DNA of 64,000 bases, taken from NCBI GenBank assembly GCA_023435745.1, contig JAEZMD010000005.1, positions 10,159-74,158 of the forward strand, read 5' to 3'. A program made the translations under genes and the position numbers. Origin of the DNA: Bacillota bacterium. GTDB lineage: Bacteria; Bacillota; Clostridia; Acetivibrionales; DTU013. Shown piece by piece: positions 50,851-59,625 of the stretch. The notes under the pieces are model-generated. The model was given only the letters and a program-made list of their open reading frames with translations. It did not search any database and was not told where the DNA came from. How positions within the stretch are numbered: position 1 is the first letter of the stretch; every line of letters begins with the position of its first letter.

Positions 50851-52395
50851 ATGGCGTCAAGGATAAAAATATTTGACACGACATTAAGAGATGGGGAACA
50901 AACCCCCGGAGTCAGTCTGAATATACAGGAGAAGCTGGAAATCGCACGTCAGCTGGTTCGGCTTGGAGTGGACGTGATTGAGGCGGGGTTTGCCATTTCG
51001 TCCCCGGGCGATTTTGAAGCTGTCAAAACAGTTGCTGAAAACGTGAAGGGCGTTACGATCGCAAGCCTCAGCAGAGCAGTGGAAAAGGATATTGACAGGG
51101 CATGGGAGGCAGTGCGTTATGCCGAGAGTCCGTGCATCCATACATTTATTGCGACTTCGGACATTCATATGAAATATAAGCTGAGAATGACTGAGGAAGA
51201 AGTACTCGCAAGGGCTGTTGCCATGGTGAAATATGCGAAAAAGTACTGCTCAAATGTTGAGTTTTCAGCGGAGGATGCCAGCAGGACCAGAGCGGAGTTC
51301 CTTTACAGGATTGTTGAGGAGGTCATTAAAGCCGGCGCCACTGTAGTCAATATACCGGATACGGTGGGATATTCCTCACCGGAGGAGTTCGGCCGGCTGA
51401 TAAAAGGTATTAAGGAAAATGTATCCGGAATCGATAAAGCAGATATCAGCGTTCATTGCCATAATGATCTGGGGCTTGCTGTGGCCAACTCTCTGGCTGC
51501 CGTCAGAAACGGCGCGACGCAGGTCGAATGTACCATTAACGGACTGGGTGAACGGGCTGGGAATGCTTCGGTAGAAGAGATCATAATGGGCCTTCAGACC
51601 AGGAAGGACTTTTATGGAGAGATAGCGCACAACATAGATACCAGGCAGATTTATCGGACCAGCAAGCTGGTCAGCAGCCTGACGGGCATCAGCGTCCAGC
51701 CGAACAAGGCCATTGTCGGAGCAAATGCCTTTGCGCATGAATCCGGCATACACCAGCATGGCGTGCTGGCGGAGAAAACTACCTATGAGATTATGACGCC
51801 CGAGTCAATCGGGCTTTCGCAGAATACAATGGTACTGGGCAAGCTTTCAGGCAAACACGCTTTTGAAGAAAGGCTGAAGGAAATGGGGTATACCCTGACG
51901 CCGGAAGCTATCAGCGAGGCATTTGAGAAGTTCAAGCAACTGGCGGACAAGAAGAAAACCGTGCTCGATCGCGATATTGAAGCTTTGGTGGAGGATAAAT
52001 TCTCAGAGGTCGAAGAGATTTACAAGCTGGACAGCTTCCAGATCAACAGCGGCAACAAGGTTATCGCGACAGCGACACTGAGCCTTTACAAGAACGGCAG
52101 TATTATAACGGAAGCGGCTACCGGAGACGGACCTGTCAATGCAGCCTTCAATGCTGTTGAAAGGACAGTTGGTTTTGAACTGGTACTTCAGGATTATAGT
52201 CTCAAGGGTGTTACGGAAGGCAAGGATGCTCTTGGTGAGGCAACAGTAAGGGTCGTAAAGGATGATCGGATTTATGTCGGCAGAGGTGTGAGTACGGACG
52301 TGATCGAGGCCAGTATAAAGGCTTATATCAATGCAATTAACAGAGTAGTCAGTGACCATGGTAGAGAAACCTCTGGAGAAAAGGAGAGCATATGA
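50851..52395 (+). CDS. leuA: 2-isopropylmalate synthase
   Basis: LeuA condenses acetyl-CoA with 2-oxoisovalerate, the first step of leucine synthesis. ATG 50851 follows AAGGAGGG; the in-frame codon at 50803 lacks a site. At 514 residues, the HMGL TIM barrel has FDTTLRDGEQTPGVSLN, the metal-binding HCHNDLGLAVANSLAA and the GLGERAGNASVEE segment, and the C-terminal leucine-binding regulatory domain spans about 385-500. The stop overlaps the cimA start by four bases (ATGA). Confidence 0.95.
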   Translation: MASRIKIFDTTLRDGEQTPGVSLNIQEKLEIARQLVRLGVDVIEAGFAISSPGDFEAVKTVAENVKGVTIASLSRAVEKDIDRAWEAVRYAESPCIHTFIATSDIHMKYKLRMTEEEVLARAVAMVKYAKKYCSNVEFSAEDASRTRAEFLYRIVEEVIKAGATVVNIPDTVGYSSPEEFGRLIKGIKENVSGIDKADISVHCHNDLGLAVANSLAAVRNGATQVECTINGLGERAGNASVEEIIMGLQTRKDFYGEIAHNIDTRQIYRTSKLVSSLTGISVQPNKAIVGANAFAHESGIHQHGVLAEKTTYEIMTPESIGLSQNTMVLGKLSGKHAFEERLKEMGYTLTPEAISEAFEKFKQLADKKKTVLDRDIEALVEDKFSEVEEIYKLDSFQINSGNKVIATATLSLYKNGSIITEAATGDGPVNAAFNAVERTVGFELVLQDYSLKGVTEGKDALGEATVRVVKDDRIYVGRGVSTDVIEASIKAYINAINRVVSDHGRETSGEKESI

Positions 52396-53951
52396 AAAGG
52401 ATCGTAGTTCTGGACTCTACTCTTAGGGATGGCGCGCAGGCGCAGGGTATTTCCTTTACGGTGGAGGATAAGCTCAAAATCGTAAAAAGGCTGGATTCTC
52501 TGGGTGTGGCCTATATTGAGGCTGGAAATCCCGGTTCGAACCCAAAGGATCTGGAGTTTTTTGAGAGAGTGAAAAAGATTCCATTCAAATATGCTAAGCT
52601 CATTGCTTTTGGAAGTACGAGAAGAGTTGGAATCCCGGTGGAAGAGGACGCAAATGTCAGATCGCTCTTGTTAGCCGGGACGGATGCGGTTGTGCTGTTT
52701 GGGAAGTCATGGGATTTTCAGGTGACTGATATTCTGAAGACGACGCGGGAGGAGAACCTCAGGATGATTGCCGATACCGTCAGGTATTTTAAGGGGATGG
52801 GCAAGGAGGTTGTGTACGATGCGGAGCATTTCTTTGAAGGCTACGAATCGGATCCCGGATATGCGATAGAGACCATGAGAGCCGCGTCGGAGGCGGGCGC
52901 CGACAGCCTTTGTCTTTGTGATACCAAGGGTGGCACTTTGCCCGGCGATATTTTTTGTATTACAGAAAAGATGGTTTCGGAATTTGACATACCTATCGGA
53001 ATCCATTGCCATAATGACACCGGTATGGCCGTGGCGGGCTCAATCATGGCGGTACAGGCCGGAGCCACACAGGTGCAGGGTACGATCAACGGATTTGGAG
53101 AGAGATGCGGCAATGCAAACCTCTGTACGATTATACCGACATTGCAGCTAAAAATGGGATACAGCTGCATTCCGGATGAAAACATGTGCGAGATGACGCC
53201 TGTGGCACGCGCCGTAAGCGAAATCGCTAACTTGATCCACGATGAAAGGGCTCCTTACGTCGGCAAAGCGGCGTTTGCCCATAAAGCCGGGATGCATGCG
53301 GATGCTGTGGCCAAGAATACAGCTGCATATGAAATGTTCAATCCCGAATTGGTTGGTAATGAAAGGACTTTTCTTATGTCCGAGGTGGCGGGCAGAAGCG
53401 CTGTGCTGAGCATGGCAAAGAAGGTAGACCCGGCGCTGACGAAGGATTCGCCTGAAGCCAGACTGATCATCGAGAAATTGAAGGAAATGGAGCATGCAGG
53501 TTACCAGTACGAGGGCGCTGAAAGCTCTTTTGAATTGATTGTAAGGAAAATTCTTGGAAAGTACCAGCCGTCCTTTGAACTGAGGGATTTCAAGGTGATC
53601 GTCAATGAGCCGGCTGAGGCGAATGAACGCAATTCATCGGCGATGATTAAGGTCAAGGTTGGCGAGCGGGAGGAAATAACCGCCGCGGAAGGTGACGGCC
53701 CGGTAAATGCGCTTGACAATGCAGTCAGAAAGGCGCTTTCCGTGTTTTACCCGAGCATACATGAAATGAAGCTGACAGACTATAAGGTTAGAGTGCTGGA
53801 TTCTACATCAGCAACTGCTGCTAAGGTAAGGGTTCTTATAGAATCCACGGATGGTGATGAAGTGTGGACAACCATCGGCGTTTCCACTGACATCATAGAG
53901 GCCAGTTGGAAGGCTCTCGTGGACTCAATCGAATACAAGCTTGGAAAGTGA
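52392..53951 (+). CDS. cimA: Citramalate synthase
   Basis: CimA makes (R)-citramalate from pyruvate and acetyl-CoA, opening the threonine-independent route to 2-oxobutyrate and isoleucine. The 519-residue product is an HMGL-family enzyme but distinct from LeuA: it has VLDSTLRDGAQAQGISFTVEDKLKIV, AGNPGSNPKDLEFF, VVYDAEHFFEGY, HCHNDTGMAVAGSIMAVQAGATQVQGTINGFGERCGN and FAHKAGMHADAV, all citramalate-synthase type. It has a C-terminal allosteric domain. Start within the leuA stop (ATGA overlap). No ilvA is seen in this operon. Confidence 0.93.
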   Translation: MKRIVVLDSTLRDGAQAQGISFTVEDKLKIVKRLDSLGVAYIEAGNPGSNPKDLEFFERVKKIPFKYAKLIAFGSTRRVGIPVEEDANVRSLLLAGTDAVVLFGKSWDFQVTDILKTTREENLRMIADTVRYFKGMGKEVVYDAEHFFEGYESDPGYAIETMRAASEAGADSLCLCDTKGGTLPGDIFCITEKMVSEFDIPIGIHCHNDTGMAVAGSIMAVQAGATQVQGTINGFGERCGNANLCTIIPTLQLKMGYSCIPDENMCEMTPVARAVSEIANLIHDERAPYVGKAAFAHKAGMHADAVAKNTAAYEMFNPELVGNERTFLMSEVAGRSAVLSMAKKVDPALTKDSPEARLIIEKLKEMEHAGYQYEGAESSFELIVRKILGKYQPSFELRDFKVIVNEPAEANERNSSAMIKVKVGEREEITAAEGDGPVNALDNAVRKALSVFYPSIHEMKLTDYKVRVLDSTSATAAKVRVLIESTDGDEVWTTIGVSTDIIEASWKALVDSIEYKLGK

Positions 53952-53953
53952 GA

Positions 53954-53988
53954 TGGGGGGACGGTTCTTTTGAAAGAGACCTGTCCCT
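53954..53988 (+). terminator. Terminator and GGGGAC palindrome after cimA
   Basis: GGGGACGGT (53957-53965) pairs with ACCTGTCCC (53979-53987), with an inner TCTTT/AAAGA, followed by TTTG. It ends the ilv-leu-cimA operon. It also belongs to a family of GGGGAC-type palindromes seen at 42239, 58135 and 59177. Confidence 0.65.
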
Positions 53989-54018
53989 TTGTATTCTCTC
54001 AAAGAAAGGTGAAACGAT

Positions 54019-54279
54019 TTGATACTTAATGGCATGCTATATGTTGAAGGTAAACTGGTCAGGGAATCTTCTGCGCAGGATAATGAAGCGGGGCATAGCT
54101 TCAGGGACAAACTTGAAGCGTGCCTCATTGATTTGTGTACGCAACTGGACATCCCTGTTCCCCTTTGGCTAAAAAAGAATACCCGTGAGCTTGCTATTTT
54201 CAGAAGGACTTTCTTTACGCCGGAACAATTCATTGATAAGGTCTGGTTTGATAAATTTGAAATAAAACTGGGGCAATAA
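54019..54279 (+). CDS. Small conserved hypothetical protein
   Basis: This 86-residue protein has a TTG start 6 bases after AAAGGTGA. It has no TM segment. Features are an acidic/polar N-terminal half (GKLVRESSAQDNEAGHSFRDKLEACLIDLCTQLDIPVPLWLKKN) and a C-terminal stretch with many aromatic residues (FRRTFFTPEQFIDKVWFDKFEIKL). It resembles short conserved clostridial proteins of unknown function. It precedes the ATP-grasp gene by 79 bp. Confidence 0.6.
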   Translation: MILNGMLYVEGKLVRESSAQDNEAGHSFRDKLEACLIDLCTQLDIPVPLWLKKNTRELAIFRRTFFTPEQFIDKVWFDKFEIKLGQ

Positions 54280-54358
54280 TGCCAGTTTGACAGTGATTTT
54301 CTGAAATGATAAGATAACATCAAAAATGGATGATATGCAATTAGAGGAGCACTGCTAT

Positions 54359-55678
54359 TTGAAAAGGGCTTTTATTACTGATGTTCATTACCGTATGGGA
54401 CTGGCGGCTGTGAGATCTCTCGGCAGAAGGTCAATCGATGTCACTGCCCTGGATTATGATACTGTTCCGCGAAAATCCATATTAGGCTTCTATTCGAGGT
54501 ACGTTTCTGAAAAGAGGCTTGTTCCAAGCGCATCCGAAAACAAGTCAGAGTTTATTAGCAGCATCATTAATCTGGCGGCGGAGAGTAAAAGGAATTCTAA
54601 TAATGATACGCAGGAAAAGCCCGTCCTGATTGCTGTCGGTATTGACAGTCTAAAGGCTGTATCCGAGCATAGCAGCCTGCTTGAGCCTCATTTTGATTTT
54701 ATGGTTCCGTCGTTGGAGAGTATGGAAATTGCAGATGATAAACAAAAGCTTGTAGATATCGCAATGAAAACAGGTATTCCATGTCCTCAAACCACTACCC
54801 TGTCAGTAAATGAGACCATTGAGCAGCTATCTGAAAGAATAAAATACCCTGTCGTAATAAAATACAGAAAGGGCGAGGCTTTGAAGCTTAAGCCCGCAAA
54901 GCGCTATAAGATAATAGAAGACCGGCAGACCTTTATTGAAGCGTATTCACAGATGCATTCCGCGCAGGAATTTCCTCTGGTCCAGGAGTACATTCGCGGT
55001 GACGGCTTTGGGGTATCAGCGGTTTTTGACAAAAGAGGGGAGCCTCTTGAGATTTTTTGTCACAAAAGGCTTAGGGAATACCCGGTCACAGGGGGCCCGA
55101 GCTGCTTTTGCGAGAGTATCTGGGATGATAAGCTTGTGGATTATGCGATCCGTCTTTTAAAGGAATTAAACTGGAGAGGGGTCGCCATGGTTGAATTCAA
55201 GGGCAGCTTGGACGGCGGGGCTTATCTAATGGAGATAAATCCGAGGTTTTGGGGAAGCCTGCCGCTTTCGATACTTTCCGGGTGTGATATACCCTATGCT
55301 ATTTACCGCGCCGCCTCCGGGGAACTATATGGGGAGTGTACGGGCAGCGACGCGGGAGAACTATGCGGGGAGCGTACAGGCAACACCGCTTGTGGAGAGA
55401 GTACGTATCGCACCGCTTCAGCAGAACTGCCAGGTGAACGTACCGTCAACGCTGCCGGTACCCGCAGGTGCGGATATAAATTGGGAACCCGCATGAGGTT
55501 TTTGTTCCAGGATCTTTTGTCACTGCCCGGATATATGCGAATGAAGAAGAATAAATTTAAGTTCCTTCTGCAGTTTACTGGACAGCTCCTGGATCCCCGA
55601 ATCAAGGATGGAGTGCTTGAATTAAAAGATCTGAGGCCGTCATTAGCTTACATACGACAGGCGGTAAAAAAGCTATAG
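54359..55678 (+). CDS. ATP-grasp ligase with 12-residue repeat insert
   Basis: The TTG at 54359 is preferred over ATG 54326: GAGGAG (54343-54348) sits 10 bases before it, and the product then starts MKRAFITDVHYRMGLAAVRSLG, typical of this family. The 439-residue enzyme has a Rossmann-like N-terminal domain and an ATP-grasp domain (YPVVIKYRKGE, PLVQEYIRGDGFGVSAVFDKRGEP, MVEFKGSLDGGAYLMEINPRFWGSLPLS). It probably joins a carboxylate to an amine or thiol. An insert (about 317-370) holds four degenerate 12-residue repeats (GELYGECTGSDA, GELCGERTGNTA and two more), with a matching 36-bp DNA periodicity. Confidence 0.85.
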   Translation: MKRAFITDVHYRMGLAAVRSLGRRSIDVTALDYDTVPRKSILGFYSRYVSEKRLVPSASENKSEFISSIINLAAESKRNSNNDTQEKPVLIAVGIDSLKAVSEHSSLLEPHFDFMVPSLESMEIADDKQKLVDIAMKTGIPCPQTTTLSVNETIEQLSERIKYPVVIKYRKGEALKLKPAKRYKIIEDRQTFIEAYSQMHSAQEFPLVQEYIRGDGFGVSAVFDKRGEPLEIFCHKRLREYPVTGGPSCFCESIWDDKLVDYAIRLLKELNWRGVAMVEFKGSLDGGAYLMEINPRFWGSLPLSILSGCDIPYAIYRAASGELYGECTGSDAGELCGERTGNTACGESTYRTASAELPGERTVNAAGTRRCGYKLGTRMRFLFQDLLSLPGYMRMKKNKFKFLLQFTGQLLDPRIKDGVLELKDLRPSLAYIRQAVKKL

Positions 55679-55784
55679 ATACATGGAGCAATATGTGAAA
55701 CAGATACGTGGAACAGACCGTAGAACAGACACATGGAATAAGAACATGAAATGAATAACGGATTTCTTGCAGGAGGTTGATACA

Positions 55785-56576
55785 TTGAGGTTTGATCTGC
55801 ATATACATTCCGCATATTCCCCTGATTCACGAAGCAGCGTGGAGGCAATTATACAAAGTGCTTTACGGGCAGGGCTGCAGGGCATATCCATAACCGATCA
55901 CAACAGCCTTAAGGGAAGTGAAGAGGCTATGCAGGCAGGCCGGTCGGACATTATGATCATTCCCGGAGCGGAATATTCTACCGATATGGGGCATCTGCTT
56001 GTGTATTTTCTCAGGCAGGGACTTGAAAGACTCAACCTGCCGAAGGATGCCTTCGGGTGCTACAATTGGCGCGATATCGTATCGTCTGCGCGGGAGCAAG
56101 GTGCGTTGGTTTTTATTGCACACCCCTTCAAAAGGGCAATGAAATATGAACCAGCGTTATGGGAAGAGATTGACGGTATTGAGATATACAACAGCCGCAC
56201 TGCTTTATGCAGAAATATAGAGGCCAATAAAATGGCGCTGGAAGAAGCAATAAAGAGGGCTAAAGCTTTTTGCGCAGGGAGCGATGGGCATTGGACCGGA
56301 GAGATCGGAAATGCATTCTGGGAATATAATGGTAAAGAAGAAATAAAGGATGCGCTCAGAATGGGCCTTGGACGTGTCTGGGGATCGCCGACATCAAGAC
56401 TTTATGAGCCTGCAAGCCAGATATTGAAAAAAATAAAGAGGAAACAGCTTTTACAATTGCCCAGACCGCTTGCCAAAATGGTTTATGCCTGTATGATGGA
56501 GAGCGGAAGAATGGTTGGATTGGGTGAAAAACCATTAAAGGGCTGGTTGGATGTAAATATTCATAAAGAGGTGTAG
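55785..56576 (+). CDS. PHP-domain phosphoesterase
   Basis: The 263-residue product has a TTG start at 55785 directly after AGGAGGTTGA, giving MRFDLHIHSAYSPDSR, the PHP metal motif (HxH). Other metal ligands are in TDHNS, PGAEYST, FIAHPFKR and CAGSDGHW. PHP proteins are metal-dependent phosphoesterases (histidinol phosphatase or 5'-3' nucleotidase type). It lies 6 bp upstream of the deacetylase gene and likely forms part of a four-gene set with the ATP-grasp and methyltransferase genes. Confidence 0.88.
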   Translation: MRFDLHIHSAYSPDSRSSVEAIIQSALRAGLQGISITDHNSLKGSEEAMQAGRSDIMIIPGAEYSTDMGHLLVYFLRQGLERLNLPKDAFGCYNWRDIVSSAREQGALVFIAHPFKRAMKYEPALWEEIDGIEIYNSRTALCRNIEANKMALEEAIKRAKAFCAGSDGHWTGEIGNAFWEYNGKEEIKDALRMGLGRVWGSPTSRLYEPASQILKKIKRKQLLQLPRPLAKMVYACMMESGRMVGLGEKPLKGWLDVNIHKEV

Positions 56577-56581
56577 TTATT

Positions 56582-58099
56582 ATGTTTATTTATGATATGG
56601 CGCGAAAAATCAACGCCTACCGAAAAATCCGGAGGAAAGCCGCAGCCGGAAGGTATCTGAGTTCTGTGAGAAGGATTGAACGAACAGCTCCTCTAAGTTC
56701 AGGCCGCTTTGTCGCAATGACATTTGACGATGGGCCAAGCGCCGCTATTCCCAATCCGCCGGTCAGAGATCCGGTCGAACAGGTGGGTCTTACTGCGGAG
56801 CTGCTAAGCATACTTAACAAATATGGCGCTAAGGGCACTTTTGATGTTATTGGAACAACGGAGCAGAATTATCCGGACAAAGCAGGTGTTAAGGGTGATT
56901 TTACGTGGAGCGGAGTCAGCTACGACCATTATCCCGAATTCGGACAGGACAAGCTTGCGGGCGTTAAAAATCAGCTTCAGCTTGCAAGGGAAATAGCAGC
57001 GGGCGGCCATGAGCTGGCGAGTCATGGATACAGTCATATACTTTTTGGCCCGATGAGACTTGTTTATGGGAAAAGGGTCTGTTTTAAAAGCTTGAGGGAA
57101 GTGATTGAAGATCTCGAAATGCTGGATCGGCTGGTTTTGAAGGAAACAAACAATAAAATTCGGCTGTCGCGGCCGCCGCACTACATTGACAGGATTCCTG
57201 ACGGCCATACGTCCTATGATGCGTACAGATACATGAATTACCAATATCTTGCCGCAAGCTTCGATGCGGGAGGCTGGAAGCCCTCAAGGGGAAGCTACGA
57301 GCAGGATGTAAGTGATATGACGAATTTAATTGAACGCGCCTTGGCGGAAGACCCCGGCGTTTTGAACGGTCAGATCATATTTCAGAAGGACGGCTGCAAT
57401 ATGTCGCTCCAGACTCCTGTGGCAAGTGCCCTAGATAAAAGCCTCAAGCTGTTGACCGACGCCGGTTACAAGGTGGTTACTGCTTCGGAGCTGATAAATA
57501 TGTCGCCGTTTGAGGATATCGACGATACGGATCCCTGCTTCGAGTCGGTACGAAAGCTTACATCGGCCGGCTTTGTGACAGGATACAAAAACAATACCTT
57601 CCAGCCGGACAGGCTGCTTACGGGGAAAGAACTTGCGGTTATGACGACGTCCCCGGAGATACTTCTAAACAGGTATAGGGAGCAGATCGATTTGAAATAC
57701 CGGTCCGGTGCTTCGGGCACTACGGGCGCTTTCGAGTCTTCCGACGCTTCAGGGGCTTCAAAGGCTTCCGGCGCTTCAGGGGTTTCTGGTGATACAAGTG
57801 CTGCAGTCGTTTCCGGCACTTCCGGTATACAAGTGGAGACGATATATCAGACGGCTCTGGGGAATGCCCGTGAAAACAGCCGACTGTCAAAGGTAATTCA
57901 ATACCTGGAATCTGACAAACCAATGACGGACAAGCAATTTGACGCATTTCTAAACGCGGCTGCAGACGGAACCGATATAACCTGGCACCCGGAAGAATTC
58001 AAAAAAATAGGGGAACAATCGCCGAAGCCGGGCTTACTGAGGCGCAGGGATGTGGTTAAGGCACTTGAGGAGCTCTTGCTGAATAACAAGAACGACTGA
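56582..58099 (+). CDS. Polysaccharide deacetylase with SLH-like module
   Basis: The NodB-type deacetylase domain spans about residues 45-300 with TFDDGPS (metal Asp), HELASHGYSH (metal His residues) and RPPHYI. An SLH-like module follows (about 325-355, FESVRKLTSAGFVTGYKNNTFQPDRLLTGKELAVM), then a Gly/Ala/Ser-rich stretch (about 377-418, repeated ASGASG) and a helical C-terminus. The N-terminus has no clear signal peptide (IYDMARKINAYRKIRRKAAAG), odd for a wall-active enzyme. It presumably removes N-acetyl groups from a cell-wall or exopolysaccharide. Confidence 0.82.
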   Translation: MFIYDMARKINAYRKIRRKAAAGRYLSSVRRIERTAPLSSGRFVAMTFDDGPSAAIPNPPVRDPVEQVGLTAELLSILNKYGAKGTFDVIGTTEQNYPDKAGVKGDFTWSGVSYDHYPEFGQDKLAGVKNQLQLAREIAAGGHELASHGYSHILFGPMRLVYGKRVCFKSLREVIEDLEMLDRLVLKETNNKIRLSRPPHYIDRIPDGHTSYDAYRYMNYQYLAASFDAGGWKPSRGSYEQDVSDMTNLIERALAEDPGVLNGQIIFQKDGCNMSLQTPVASALDKSLKLLTDAGYKVVTASELINMSPFEDIDDTDPCFESVRKLTSAGFVTGYKNNTFQPDRLLTGKELAVMTTSPEILLNRYREQIDLKYRSGASGTTGAFESSDASGASKASGASGVSGDTSAAVVSGTSGIQVETIYQTALGNARENSRLSKVIQYLESDKPMTDKQFDAFLNAAADGTDITWHPEEFKKIGEQSPKPGLLRRRDVVKALEELLLNNKND

Positions 58100-58134
58100 A
58101 CGAGAGAACGATAATAAAGTAAGGAGAGGCACAA

Positions 58135-58154
58135 GGGGACAGGTACATTGTCCC
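58135..58154. repeat. GGGGACA palindrome
   Basis: GGGACA (58136-58141) pairs with TGTCCC (58149-58154) around GGTACAT, 36 bp after the deacetylase gene. A similar GGGGACAAGTAC unit lies at 59177-59188 after the methyltransferase gene. There is no T-tract, so it is unlikely to be a simple terminator. Confidence 0.5.
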
Positions 58155-58200
58155 AGGACTTGAACGACAAGAGTGACAATAATGAAGCGGGTGAGATGCT

Positions 58201-59169
58201 TTGAGTATTAATAAAGAACTTACATGCATGATATGCGGCAATGATAAAAACAATGTGAAATATGAAGTTAGCGAGATGATGTTTGGAACAGGAGAAAAAT
58301 TCGAATATTTTCAGTGCTCTGAATGCTCATGCCTGCAGATTGTAAAGGTACCCGAGAATATCGGCAAATACTATCCATCCAACTATTATTCCTTTAACAC
58401 CAACGCGGCAGTTGAAAAGATAAAGATGCTGCAGAGCAATTATCAGTTCAGTGGCAGGGGTGTTGCTGGAAGACTGATTTCAAAGATCATCCCGGGAGGC
58501 AAAAAGGTTATTTATAATTTTCTATCGAAGGAGCTTTCAAAAGGCAGCATATCATTTGAAAGCAGTATACTGGATGTTGGAACCGGAAACGGCGAATTGC
58601 TTAACATGTTTGCAAGGCTCGGGTTTAAAAACCTCTGCGGAATTGATCCTTATATCGGCGCAGACAGTGTGCGCGATAACGGGGTAAGACTGTTAAAATC
58701 ACATCTGACGGAGCTCGACGGCAAATATGATGTTATCATGTTCAACCATTCATTTGAACATATTTATGAGCAGATTGAAACGATGAAGGCTCTCTCCAGC
58801 CTGTTGTCCGAAAAAGGAGCTTGTATTATCCGGATGCCTCTGGCATCTTCGTACGCATGGGAGCATTACGGCGTTAATTGGTGCCATATAGAAGCGCCCC
58901 GGCATTTCTTCCTCCATTCGGTCAAGAGTATGGAAATACTGTGTAGGAATCATGGCTTTGAAATCACGGATATTATTTGGGATTCAAGTGAAAGCCAATT
59001 TATCGGCAGCGAGAGGCATATCGCAGGGAAAGGCTTGCTGCAATTCCCGCACACGATCATTTACCGCCTTGTTCATTTCAATAAGATCAGAGGCTACAGA
59101 AAAAGAGCCAGGGAGCTCAACAGGCAAAAAAGAGGCGATCAGGCCTGTTTTATAATCAGACGGAGCTGA
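58201..59169 (+). CDS. Class I SAM methyltransferase with N-terminal zinc ribbon
   Basis: The 322-residue product has a TTG start after GGGTGAGA. The N-terminal CMIC...CSEC pairs (residues 9-12 and about 38-41) form a zinc ribbon as in NovU-type C-methyltransferases. The SAM-binding motif is ILDVGTGNGELLNMFA (about 121-136), followed by VIMFNHSFEHIYEQ and a C-terminal PLASSYAWEHYGVNWCHIEAPRHFF segment. Sugar or polyketide-like substrates are usual for this type. Its position after a deacetylase, PHP and ATP-grasp gene suggests modification of a surface glycan or secreted metabolite. Confidence 0.87.
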   Translation: MSINKELTCMICGNDKNNVKYEVSEMMFGTGEKFEYFQCSECSCLQIVKVPENIGKYYPSNYYSFNTNAAVEKIKMLQSNYQFSGRGVAGRLISKIIPGGKKVIYNFLSKELSKGSISFESSILDVGTGNGELLNMFARLGFKNLCGIDPYIGADSVRDNGVRLLKSHLTELDGKYDVIMFNHSFEHIYEQIETMKALSSLLSEKGACIIRMPLASSYAWEHYGVNWCHIEAPRHFFLHSVKSMEILCRNHGFEITDIIWDSSESQFIGSERHIAGKGLLQFPHTIIYRLVHFNKIRGYRKRARELNRQKRGDQACFIIRRS

Positions 59170-59172
59170 CAT

Positions 59173-59210
59173 GACAGGGGACAAGTACCTGCGCCTATGT
59201 TCCCTCCTAT
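59173..59210. repeat. GGGGACAAGTAC palindromic element
   Basis: AGGGGACA (59176-59183) pairs imperfectly with TGTTCCCT (59199-59206). It is related to the elements at 53954 and 58135. The remaining spacer to 59284 is AT-rich and carries a possible -10 TATTAT (59264-59269). Confidence 0.4.
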
Positions 59211-59290
59211 CCCAATAATGTTGACAGAAGTCCTATAGCATTTTCACCAATGGTTTGATAGAATATTATACGTAAAGGGAGTGCATGAAT

Positions 59291-59557
59291 ATGGAAGATA
59301 AAGCTTTTGAACTGCTGACCAAGATGTATGGAGAGTTTTCTGAATTCAGGAAAGATATTACACAGAAAGTTGAAGAGAACAGCAACCATATATTGAGGCT
59401 TGAGCATGACCTGAAGGATAACATCAAATCCCTTTATGATGGCTACGAACAAACTTATGAAAAACTCGTACAGGTTGAAATGAAAGTAGATGGTCTTTCT
59501 GATAAGGTAGATAAGCAAGAAGTAGAAATTAAGGTTGTCAAAGGCGGTAAGGCCTAA
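59291..59557 (+). CDS. Small coiled-coil hypothetical protein
   Basis: The 88-residue product starts at ATG 59291, 9 bases after AGGGAG; ATG 59285 is also possible but too close. The sequence is a near-continuous heptad pattern (FSEFRKDITQKVEENSNHILRLEHDLKDNIKSLYDGY...VEMKVDGLSDKVDKQEVEIKVV), so it is predicted to be a long coiled coil. Similar short proteins occur in many Clostridia without known function. A terminator follows. Confidence 0.65.
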   Translation: MEDKAFELLTKMYGEFSEFRKDITQKVEENSNHILRLEHDLKDNIKSLYDGYEQTYEKLVQVEMKVDGLSDKVDKQEVEIKVVKGGKA

Positions 59558-59596
59558 AGTTCAAGCTTATTTTGACATATTATAATCAACAGCAGG

Positions 59597-59625
59597 GGAG
59601 CTTTTTGATGAAGCTCCTTTTCTTG
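59597..59625 (+). terminator. Rho-independent terminator
   Basis: GGAGCTT (59597-59603) pairs with AAGCTCC (59611-59617) and is followed by TTTTCTTGT. It ends the small coiled-coil gene. The first in-frame ATG of the broken subtilase gene (59608) lies inside its loop, so that gene lacks its own expression signals here. Confidence 0.8.
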
